A DNA stretch of 16,047 nt, taken from NCBI GenBank assembly GCA_964567585.1, contig CAZMND010000047.1, positions 1 to 16,047 of the forward strand, written 5' to 3'. The notes under the pieces are model-generated. The model saw nothing but the letters and a program-made list of their open reading frames with translations, searched no databases and was not told the DNA's origin. The translations under genes were made by a program, and so were the position numbers. Source of the DNA: CALZKI01 sp964567585. Lineage in GTDB: Bacteria; Bacillota; Clostridia; Lachnospirales; Lachnospiraceae. The number at the start of each line of letters is the position of its first letter. Positions within the stretch are counted from its first letter, which is position 1. Shown here piece after piece: positions 6,455 through 11,973 of this stretch.

Positions 6455-7378
6455 TTAATCTTTTACAACTTCTTTTAAAGAACCAACTAAACCTGCAACA
6501 CCCTGAATGTCTGAAGGGATGATAAGCTTTGTCGCTTTTCCATCTGCTGCTCTTTCGAATGCTTCAAGGCTCTTAATACGAAGAACTGCTTCATCAGCAC
6601 CTGCTTCACGAAGCATTCTGATACCATCAGCTTTCGCCTGCTGCACCTTTAAGATAGCTTCAGCTTCACCTTCCGCTTCACGGATAAGTTTTTCTTTTGC
6701 AGCTTCAGCACGTAAGATAGCTGACTGTTTTTCAGCTTCCGCTTCCAAAATAGCAGATTCTTTCTTACCTTCTGCTACTGTGATGCTTGCTTTCTTTTCA
6801 CCTTCTGCTCTTGTAACAGCTTCACGACGTTCACGTTCAGCTTTCATCTGACGTTCCATTGCGTTCTGGATTTCCGGTGGTGGCATAATGTTTTTAAGTT
6901 CCACACGGTTAACTTTAATACCCCATGGATCAGTTGCTTCATCCAATGTTGCACGCATTTTTGTATTAATGGTTTCTCTGGATGTTAAACTCTGGTCTAA
7001 TTCCAATTCACCGATGATGTTACGAAGTGTTGTTGCTGTTAAGTTTTCAATCGCCATCATTGGACGTTCAACACCGTACACAAATAATCTCGGATCTGTA
7101 ATCTGATAATATACTACTGTATCAATTCTCATTGTAACGTTATCTTTTGTGATAACCGGCTGTGGTGGGAAATCTGCCACCTGTTCTTTAAGACTTACTC
7201 TTTTTGCAATTCTGTCAACAAATGGAATTTTGAAATGAAGTCCTACGTTCCATGTCGCCTGATAAGCACCAAGTCTTTCCAATACAACTGCCTGTGCCTG
7301 TGGAACAATCTTGATACAGCTTGCTAAAATCCAAATCAGGATTACCAAAAATACTAATAAAATAAATAATGGTCCCAT
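6455..7378 (-). CDS. SPFH/band 7 (stomatin-like) membrane protein
   Basis: SPFH proteins anchor in the inner membrane, form large oligomeric rings and organise membrane domains, often with proteases or NfeD partners. The 307-residue product has one N-terminal membrane segment at about 3-20 (ILLVFLVILIWILA). The SPFH domain spans about 24-180, starting with the typical PQAQAVVLERLG. A long Ala/Glu/Lys coiled coil spans about 172-255, followed by a C-terminal tail. The length and arrangement fit the slipin/QmcA-type rather than long flotillins. ATG 7378 is preceded by GAGGGAG at 6 bases, inside the end of the NfeD gene, whose stop lies one base away, so the pair is an operon and probably translationally coupled. 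The gene is followed by 113 bases leading to argF. Confidence 0.94.
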   Translation of the reverse strand: MGPLFILLVFLVILIWILASCIKIVPQAQAVVLERLGAYQATWNVGLHFKIPFVDRIAKRVSLKEQVADFPPQPVITKDNVTMRIDTVVYYQITDPRLFVYGVERPMMAIENLTATTLRNIIGELELDQSLTSRETINTKMRATLDEATDPWGIKVNRVELKNIMPPPEIQNAMERQMKAERERREAVTRAEGEKKASITVAEGKKESAILEAEAEKQSAILRAEAAKEKLIREAEGEAEAILKVQQAKADGIRMLREAGADEAVLRIKSLEAFERAADGKATKLIIPSDIQGVAGLVGSLKEVVKD

Positions 7379-7379
7379 A

Positions 7380-7820
7380 TTATTCTCCCTCTTTTCTTAT
7401 TTTTACGATGGCCTTAACGCCCTCGATTTTTTCAATAGTTACAACAGCACCTTCTTCAATAACAGATGAATCAAGACTTCTCGCCGTCCATTCCATTCCT
7501 TCTGTTACGATTTGGCCCTCACCTTTTAAATTATCAATCGTCACTGTGACAATCGCTTGCTTACCGATTTTACTGTCAACATTGGTCTTTGTGCGGTTTT
7601 TGTTAAAGTACTTCGTAGCAATCGGTCTGGTGAAAACCAAGAGCACGATTGAGGTTATCAAAAATACTAAAACCTGCAACCACAATGGTCCGCCTATTAT
7701 TGAAATAATCAACGCAAGAAGTGCACCGCCGGCAAACCATATCGATGTCAATCCCAGTGTAGATATCTCTATAACCAAGCAAACAACCAGTACGATTAAC
7801 CAAATAATTGAAAGGCTCAT
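7380..7820 (-). CDS. Short NfeD family membrane protein, partner of the SPFH protein
   Basis: NfeD proteins are the usual operon partners of stomatin/SPFH proteins. This one is 146 residues and lacks the N-terminal ClpP-like protease domain of long NfeD, so it belongs to the short (NfeD1b-like) type. Three membrane segments are visible at about 4-22, 24-43 and 45-64. A cytoplasmic or extracytoplasmic OB-fold domain follows at about 82-143, with GKQAIVTVTI and GVKAIVKI strands. ATG 7820 follows AAGGAGG by 7 bases. The gene has its own sigma-A-like promoter upstream and is isolated from the preceding hydrolase gene by a terminator, so NfeD-SPFH forms a two-gene unit. Its role is inferred from the family: scaffolding of the SPFH ring in membrane stress or lipid organisation. 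Confidence 0.92.
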   Translation of the reverse strand: MSLSIIWLIVLVVCLVIEISTLGLTSIWFAGGALLALIISIIGGPLWLQVLVFLITSIVLLVFTRPIATKYFNKNRTKTNVDSKIGKQAIVTVTIDNLKGEGQIVTEGMEWTARSLDSSVIEEGAVVTIEKIEGVKAIVKIRKEGE

Positions 7821-7859
7821 AGTACAACCTCCTTTGTAATCGTTTTGTCATCTGCGTAT

Positions 7860-7888
7860 AGTTTACTATATTTTATGTAGAGTTTCAA
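7860..7888 (-). promoter_or_regulatory. Sigma-A-type promoter of the NfeD-SPFH operon
   Basis: On the minus strand TTGAAA (plus 7883-7888) is followed by 17 bases and TAAACT (plus 7860-7865). Each hexamer departs from consensus at one or two positions. The predicted start near 7853 leaves a leader of about 33 bases carrying AAGGAGG. It lies just downstream of the hydrolase terminator, as expected for a new transcription unit. Confidence 0.7.
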
Positions 7889-7904
7889 GAAAGAATTCTT
7901 AGGC

Positions 7905-7940
7905 AAATAAAAATAAGTCCCATATCACTATGAGACTTAT
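7905..7940 (-). terminator. Intrinsic terminator of the SleB-like hydrolase gene
   Basis: Minus strand: a 12-base-pair stem (ATAAGTCTCATA with TATGGGACTTAT, plus 7929-7940 and 7913-7924, one U-G pair) with a GTGA loop of the stable GNRA type. It is followed at once by TTTTATTT. It lies 12 bases after the stop codon of the hydrolase gene, separating it from NfeD. Confidence 0.85.
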
Positions 7941-7952
7941 CCTAATCCATTT

Positions 7953-9026
7953 TTACCAGAATACGTGATTTCCGATTACAATACCTTCACGTTTTCCTGC
8001 GCGTCTGAAATATTTAGCATCTCCAATGTTTGTATTTCCTGCCAATGCATCTTCTGCTGCTTTTATACAACTTTCATAAATATTTCCGTTATATATTTCT
8101 TCCAGTCTGCCGTTTAATGCCGGTGTAAACTGTCCTGATGCATAAATAACCTCTGAAATAGAGTTCGGGAATGCACCGCTTCGTACACGGTTCATAACTA
8201 CCGCACCTACTGCCAACTGACCTTCGTACATTTCTCCGCCTGCTTCACAATGAATAAGCGCTGCCAGAAGTCTTGTTTCATCTGCAGTTGCTGCAAACGC
8301 ACCTGCATTATAAGTAAGTTTCGCCTTCTCAGCTGCTTCTGCCGCTTCTCTTTCTTTAATTTCCTCGTTTGTTTCGCCTTCGTCAACCAAAAGCTCTACT
8401 TCTACATACTGTGCTGAAACATAGCCGTCTTTTCCTTTGTAATCAACCATATACCATTCTTCATCCACTTTGTCGATTACTTCAAAAATATCTCCTGAAT
8501 CTGCTGTTCCGTAAATACCGGAAGTGATATTCGGCTCTTTTCTTACTCGAAGTGCACTTGCATTTACAGTAGCAATTTCCATACCGATGTCATTTGCCAA
8601 AGCCTGTGCTTCTTCTCCATATAAAATGTACTTATCGTTTGCCCAGCCAACCAAATCACCTGACTGGATTTTTGTCCATCCGTCTCTTCTTTCCAAAGCT
8701 GTTCCGCCACAGCCTTTATACATAAGTCCAACTCTGTCCGCTTCTACACTGGCATCTGTACGTACATTTAATGCATCGTCTACATCTACCATAATGAATC
8801 CCAACTCAAGTTGTGATTCATAAGCTTCTTTTACAGTTTTTGCCACATCCTGTGTAGTTCCTGTTTCATACGCACTCGGATCCAATACCATTCCGAATCC
8901 GCTGTTTAAAGATTCTAAAACCTTTGTGTGATTACTTGCCATTACGGTCAATTCTGTAGCATTTAAAATAACAACTCCGAGCATCGCTCCCAAAACTGCC
9001 ACAACCAACTTCCTGACGTTTAACAT
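7953..9026 (-). CDS. Secreted cell-wall hydrolase: two SH3b domains plus SleB (hydrolase_2) domain
   Basis: This is a predicted exported peptidoglycan hydrolase. Residues 1-30 form a signal peptide (basic MLNVRK, hydrophobic VVAVLGAMLGVVIL, likely cut after VMA). Two bacterial SH3 domains follow at about 76-136 (ALNVRTDAS) and 148-211 (ALRVRKEPN), which usually bind the wall. A charged Ala/Glu linker spans 212-245. The catalytic SleB-type domain is at about 250-357, with LLAALIHCEAGGE (catalytic Glu261 by family), AVGAVVMNRV, and the C-terminal YFRRAGK...GIVIGNHVFW pattern. SleB founders are spore-cortex lytic enzymes, but this domain also occurs in vegetative hydrolases. The promoter elements here look like housekeeping ones with a WalR-type box, favouring a vegetative role. 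ATG 9026 follows GGAGGT by 6 bases. The gene is monocistronic, with its own promoter and terminator. Confidence 0.93.
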   Translation of the reverse strand: MLNVRKLVVAVLGAMLGVVILNATELTVMASNHTKVLESLNSGFGMVLDPSAYETGTTQDVAKTVKEAYESQLELGFIMVDVDDALNVRTDASVEADRVGLMYKGCGGTALERRDGWTKIQSGDLVGWANDKYILYGEEAQALANDIGMEIATVNASALRVRKEPNITSGIYGTADSGDIFEVIDKVDEEWYMVDYKGKDGYVSAQYVEVELLVDEGETNEEIKEREAAEAAEKAKLTYNAGAFAATADETRLLAALIHCEAGGEMYEGQLAVGAVVMNRVRSGAFPNSISEVIYASGQFTPALNGRLEEIYNGNIYESCIKAAEDALAGNTNIGDAKYFRRAGKREGIVIGNHVFW

Positions 9027-9048
9027 TGTAGTACCTCCGTAAATCGTC

Positions 9049-9082
9049 GCGCATCTTGTGCGCTACGCACATTTTAATGTGC
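9049..9082 (-). promoter_or_regulatory. Chain of overlapping hairpins in the leader of the SleB-like gene
   Basis: Three short inverted repeats share bases: GCGCA/TGCGC (9049-9063), GTGCG/CGCAC (9058-9070) and GCACAT/ATGTGC (9067-9082). Neighbouring hairpins cannot form together, because the second overlaps both others. They lie 11 bases before the GGAGG ribosome binding site of the hydrolase gene, inside its predicted transcript. They could be an alternative-fold RNA leader or a protein-binding site. I match them to no known riboswitch. Confidence 0.45.
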
Positions 9083-9093
9083 CACATATCTGT

Positions 9094-9124
9094 ATTATAC
9101 ACAAATATGTATGATTTATTACAA
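9094..9124 (-). promoter_or_regulatory. Second candidate promoter of the SleB-like gene, weak -35
   Basis: A perfect TATAAT (minus strand, plus 9094-9099) has no good -35 at 17 bases; the nearest is TTGTAA at 19 bases (9119-9124). The WalR-type box lies over this weak -35 region, a placement typical of activation by OmpR-family regulators. Predicted leader about 60 bases. Confidence 0.45.
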
Positions 9125-9134
9125 AATTGTTACA
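9118..9134 (-). promoter_or_regulatory. WalR (YycF)-type binding box upstream of the SleB-like hydrolase
   Basis: Minus strand TGTAAC, five bases, TGTAAT (plus 9129-9134 and 9118-9123). This fits the published WalR consensus TGTWAH-N5-TGTWAH at every position. A third related GTAAC lies just before it. WalRK controls cell-wall hydrolase genes in Firmicutes, so the target gene type also fits. It lies between the two candidate promoters. No WalRK genes are in this window, so the regulator itself is inferred. Confidence 0.55.
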
Positions 9135-9148
9135 TTTGTTACCGAGGT

Positions 9149-9177
9149 AATATAACAAACTTTCCTTAATTTGTCAA
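9149..9177 (-). promoter_or_regulatory. Strong sigma-A-type promoter of the SleB-like gene
   Basis: Minus strand TTGACA (plus 9172-9177), 17 bases, TATATT (plus 9149-9154). The -35 is perfect and the -10 has one mismatch. About 40 bases of nearly pure A/T upstream, between the proC stop and the -35, resemble an UP element. The predicted start near 9142 gives a leader of about 115 bases that contains the WalR-type box and the overlapping hairpins. The proC side of the gap has no convincing terminator. Confidence 0.75.
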
Positions 9178-9221
9178 ATTTTTAATTAAATTTCTTTAAT
9201 TTTCTGAATTTTGTACTTAAT

Positions 9222-10043
9222 TTAGAGCAATTTGGACTTATTTATGGTCGCTTCCACAGCCTCCATTAAAGTGCCTCTAAAGCCACCTTCTTCCAGTGCT
9301 TTCACCCCTTCAATCGTTGTTCCGCCCGGAGAACATACCATATCCTTAAGCTGGGCAGGATGCATTTTTTCACCAAGCGCCTTTTCCGATTCCAAAAACA
9401 GTTTGGCACTTCCCAAAACTGCCTGCGCTACCATCTCATATGCAAGGTCCCGTCTCATTCCGGCTTTTACCACAGCATCTGCTATGGCTTCAATCATCAT
9501 AAACACAAATGCCGGTGAACTTCCGCTGGCACCAATTACCGCATCCATCAGATTTTCCGGCACTTCCTTTGCCATACCGATACTTTCCAAAATTGACGTT
9601 ACCAGATATCTGTCAACATCTTCACAGTTTTCGTTAAAACAAATTCCCGTACAACCTTCCCCCACAAGTGCCGGCACATTCGGCATACATCTGGCAAGCT
9701 TCACCTTTCTTCCGATACCATTTTCCAAATAGGAAATGGTCTTTCCCGCCAAAATGGAAATCACAAGAACATCCTCTTTAAGGCTTTCCCTGATTTCATT
9801 AAGAACCCCGTCTATCATCTGAGGCTTCACTGCCAAAACAAGAACGTCCGCCTGCTTTGCCACTTCGCAGTTATCTGCATAAGTCAAAATACCAAAATCA
9901 TTTCTTATTTTAAGAAGTGTCTTTTCCGTCTTTGCACTGCCGATTAAATTTTCCTTTTCTACAAATTCTTTTTTCAAGAGACCACCAATAATGGCCTTTG
10001 CCATATTTCCAAGTCCGATAAATCCAATTGTTTTATTGTCCAT
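9222..10043 (-). CDS. proC: Pyrroline-5-carboxylate reductase
   Basis: ProC reduces 1-pyrroline-5-carboxylate to proline with NAD(P)H, the last step of proline synthesis. It is a cytoplasmic, usually decameric enzyme. At 273 residues it is full length. The Rossmann motif GFIGLGNMAKAI is at 7-18, LAVKPQ at 70-75, RCMPNVPALVGEG at 118-130 and the C-terminal signature KDMVCSPGGTTIEG at 233-246. The usual GSGPAF segment reads GSSPAF at 174-179, a mild variant outside the cofactor motif. ATG 10043 follows AGGAGG by 5 bases. The gene is 26 bases after the RNA methyltransferase gene and shares its transcript; no promoter is seen between them. Confidence 0.96.
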   Translation of the reverse strand: MDNKTIGFIGLGNMAKAIIGGLLKKEFVEKENLIGSAKTEKTLLKIRNDFGILTYADNCEVAKQADVLVLAVKPQMIDGVLNEIRESLKEDVLVISILAGKTISYLENGIGRKVKLARCMPNVPALVGEGCTGICFNENCEDVDRYLVTSILESIGMAKEVPENLMDAVIGASGSSPAFVFMMIEAIADAVVKAGMRRDLAYEMVAQAVLGSAKLFLESEKALGEKMHPAQLKDMVCSPGGTTIEGVKALEEGGFRGTLMEAVEATINKSKLL

Positions 10044-10069
10044 AATTTCCTCCTAAATAAGACATCCGT

Positions 10070-10846
10070 CTACTGTCTTCTTTGTCTGTATGTTTCATAC
10101 ATAAGTAATGAAGTTGCAATAGCCGCATTTAACGACTCCACCTTACCCTCCATAGGGATTTTCAAATACGCATCCGCCAAATCAGCCGTTTCTTTTTTCA
10201 GTCCGTTTCCTTCATTACCTATTAAAAACGCCGAGCCTTTTGTAAAATCAAAGCAGTCATAGTACTCTTTTCCATCAAGATGCGCCGCATAAACCGCAAT
10301 TCCTTTTTTCTGCAGAGCCCCCATAACTTCCGTTATGGAATCTACATATAAAAAAGGCATTCTGTAGATGCTTCCCATGGTGGCACGAATAGTCTTCGGA
10401 TTATAGATATCCACGGTGTCCTTTGTCATAATTATTCCGTCAATCCCTGCGCCTTCACCGGTTCGAAGGATAGTTCCCAAGTTTCCCGGGTCTTGTATAT
10501 CTTCCAGTAAAACAAACACCGGATTTTCCTTTTTTAAAAGTTCCTCCAGCGTATATTGATACTGCTTCATAACGCACAAAATTCCCTGCGGCGTTTTGGT
10601 ATCTGAAATCTTTTTAAACACTTCGTCGCTGACTGTTTCATACCCTGTTTTCTTCAGTTTGTCGGAAACACCGTTTTTCTCTATGTAGCTTTCAGAAACA
10701 TATACTTCGCGGATATATGCTTCGTCTGCTTCTTCAAACATTTTGGCACCTTCCACCAGAAAAACCTGTTCTTTTTTTCGTTCCTTTGCCTTCTCAGATA
10801 AAGAAACCAGCCATTTTATACGTTTGTTACTTGTTGCTGTAATCAT
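10070..10846 (-). CDS. SpoU/TrmH-family RNA 2'-O-methyltransferase
   Basis: SPOUT-fold enzymes of this family methylate ribose 2'-hydroxyls of tRNA or rRNA with S-adenosylmethionine. The 258-residue product has an N-terminal substrate-binding domain at about 1-105 (SNKRIKWLVSL, then FLVEGAKMFEEA, an RlmB/TsnR-like pattern). The knotted catalytic domain shows motif 1 DIQDPGNLGTILRT at 116-129, motif 2 FLIGNEGNGL at 207-216 and motif 3 IPMEGKVESLNAAIATSLLMYE at 230-251, all intact. The sequence does not tell whether the target is 23S rRNA or tRNA, so I give no gene symbol. The frame stays open to 10936, but that extension crosses the pfkA terminator hairpins; ATG 10846 follows AGGAGAGG by 4 bases and begins the conserved domain. 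It lies 26 bases upstream of proC. Confidence 0.93.
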   Translation of the reverse strand: MITATSNKRIKWLVSLSEKAKERKKEQVFLVEGAKMFEEADEAYIREVYVSESYIEKNGVSDKLKKTGYETVSDEVFKKISDTKTPQGILCVMKQYQYTLEELLKKENPVFVLLEDIQDPGNLGTILRTGEGAGIDGIIMTKDTVDIYNPKTIRATMGSIYRMPFLYVDSITEVMGALQKKGIAVYAAHLDGKEYYDCFDFTKGSAFLIGNEGNGLKKETADLADAYLKIPMEGKVESLNAAIATSLLMYETYRQRRQ

Positions 10847-10850
10847 ATTG

Positions 10851-10858
10851 CCTCTCCT
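10851..10858 (-). promoter_or_regulatory. Ribosome binding site that fixes the methyltransferase start
   Basis: Minus-strand AGGAGAGG lies 4 bases before ATG 10846, with AGGAG at the better spacing of 7 bases. It rejects the 30-residue upstream extension, which is translated hairpin sequence. Confidence 0.75.
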
Positions 10859-10863
10859 ATAAA

Positions 10864-10885
10864 AGAGTTCCGCCTGCGGAACTCT
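10864..10885 (-). repeat. Perfect hairpin just upstream of the methyltransferase gene
   Basis: Minus strand AGAGTTCCG, loop CAGG, CGGAACTCT: nine perfect pairs (plus 10877-10885 with 10864-10872). It is followed by TTTTATAGG, a short T-run that touches the ribosome binding site. It may be a second, weaker terminator after pfkA or a leader hairpin of the methyltransferase-proC transcript. Confidence 0.6.
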
Positions 10886-10895
10886 CGCGCCGATG

Positions 10896-10927
10896 AAAAA
10901 ACAACCGGAGAAAAATCCCCGGCTGTT
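10896..10927 (-). terminator. Intrinsic terminator of pfkA
   Basis: Minus strand AACAGCCGGGGA, four-base loop, TCTCCGGTTGTT: 12 pairs including two G-U (plus 10916-10927 and 10900-10911). It is followed by TTTT and C. It begins about 10 bases after the pfkA stop. With no promoter seen between it and the methyltransferase gene, downstream expression probably depends on partial readthrough. Confidence 0.8.
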
Positions 10928-10937
10928 ACAAACCAAA

Positions 10938-11912
10938 TTACATAGACAAAAGTCTACTTACTTCATATTGATATTCAGGAATATTCTTTGTCATCGCTAA
11001 AGCTTCGTCCATATCAAAATCAACAAACTCACCGTGCTGATAACCAACTACACGGTTTGTCTTGCCCTGACATAAAATATCAGTTGCATATGCCCCCATA
11101 ATAGACGCATAATATCTGTCTTTACAGGTCGGACTACCACCACGTTGCATATAACCTAAAATTGTGGCTCTTGTTTCAATACCTGTGGCCGCTTCAATTC
11201 TTCTTGCCATAGAGGTAGAGTGTCCGATACCTTCTGCATTAATAATGATATGATGTGTTTTTCCACGTTTTCTGTTGTGAATAATATTATTCACGATTCT
11301 CTGTTCATCATAATCATATTTCTCAGGAAGCAAAATATCCTCTGCACCATTTGCAATACCACACCAAAGTGCAATATATCCTGCATTTCTACCCATAACT
11401 TCAATGATGCTGCAACGTTCATGTGAAGAAGATGTATCACGAATCTTGTCAATGGCTTCCATAGCTGTGTTAATCGCCGTATCAAAACCAATGGTATATT
11501 CCGTACATGCGATATCAAGGTCAATAGTTCCCGGAATACCGATTACATTGATTCCGTGCTTAGCAAGTGCCAGCGCACCGCGGTAAGAACCGTCACCACC
11601 GATAACAATCAAACCATCAATTCCGTGCGCCTTACAAATCTGGGCACCTTTATTCTGTCCTTCTTCTGTCAAAAATTCCATACATCTGGCAGTACCTAAA
11701 ATCGTACCACCTCGCTGGATTGTATCTGACACGTCCTTTTTCTCTAAATCTATAATTTCTTCATTAAGAAGACCTTTATAACCTTTTTTAATACCTTTAA
11801 CGGCCACGCCGTTTACGAGTGCTTTTCTAACTACGGCACGAATAGCTGCATTCATACCCGGCGCATCGCCGCCACTTGGTAGAACACCAATGGTCTTAAT
11901 TTCTTTTGCCAT
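10938..11912 (-). CDS. pfkA: 6-phosphofructokinase, ATP type
   Basis: PfkA phosphorylates fructose 6-phosphate to the 1,6-bisphosphate, the committed step of glycolysis. At 324 residues it matches the bacterial tetrameric form. The N-terminal ATP loop is GVLPSGGDAPGMNAAI at 9-24. The nucleotide motif GGDGS at 105-109 has Gly108, equivalent to E. coli Gly104, which marks ATP rather than pyrophosphate as donor. The substrate loop is PGTIDLDI at 127-134, with the catalytic Asp131 and Asp133 kept but Leu132 in place of the usual Asn. R166, the VMGR motif at 172-175 and the QRGGSP motif at 256-261 complete the site; Tyr254 stands where E. coli has His249. ATG 11912 follows AGGAGG by 8 bases. It has its own promoter and terminator. 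Confidence 0.95.
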   Translation of the reverse strand: MAKEIKTIGVLPSGGDAPGMNAAIRAVVRKALVNGVAVKGIKKGYKGLLNEEIIDLEKKDVSDTIQRGGTILGTARCMEFLTEEGQNKGAQICKAHGIDGLIVIGGDGSYRGALALAKHGINVIGIPGTIDLDIACTEYTIGFDTAINTAMEAIDKIRDTSSSHERCSIIEVMGRNAGYIALWCGIANGAEDILLPEKYDYDEQRIVNNIIHNRKRGKTHHIIINAEGIGHSTSMARRIEAATGIETRATILGYMQRGGSPTCKDRYYASIMGAYATDILCQGKTNRVVGYQHGEFVDFDMDEALAMTKNIPEYQYEVSRLLSM

Positions 11913-11941
11913 AAGTGATTCCTCCTATCACGTTTGCAATT

Positions 11942-11970
11942 ATTTTAAACCAAATTTTACTATCTTTCAA
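11942..11970 (-). promoter_or_regulatory. Sigma-A-type promoter of pfkA
   Basis: Minus strand TTGAAA (plus 11965-11970), 17 bases, TAAAAT (plus 11942-11947), in the 61-base gap after dnaE. One mismatch per hexamer. The predicted start near 11935 leaves a leader of only about 22 bases with the AGGAGG site. Confidence 0.7.
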
Positions 11971-11973
11971 TGA

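Noticed and set aside
6600..6860. Internal repeats in the SPFH gene
   Set aside because: The repeated GCTTC/TTCAGC words are simply codons for the Ala-Glu-Lys coiled coil, not a DNA repeat element.
7369..7839. 156-codon plus-strand open frame opposite NfeD
   Set aside because: It is a shadow of NfeD, which has membrane segments, a ribosome binding site and a promoter. The antisense product has no family features.
9027..9142. Cyclic-di-AMP (ydaO) or cyclic-di-GMP riboswitch in the hydrolase leader
   Set aside because: Wall-hydrolase genes often carry ydaO elements, but the leader of about 115 bases is too short and too AT-rich and lacks the conserved sequence blocks of either class.
9178..9221. 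Terminator downstream of proC
   Set aside because: Only a weak A/T-only palindrome (AATTAAA...ATTTAATT) is present, without GC pairs. It is better read as an A/T-rich upstream element of the hydrolase promoter.
9232..9732. 166-codon plus-strand open frame opposite proC
   Set aside because: It is antisense to a clear proC gene, with low-complexity Ser/Ala/Pro composition expected from the complementary frame.
10847..10936. 30-residue N-terminal extension of the methyltransferase
   Set aside because: The extension is translated from the pfkA terminator and the second hairpin. A proper ribosome binding site precedes the internal ATG at 10846.
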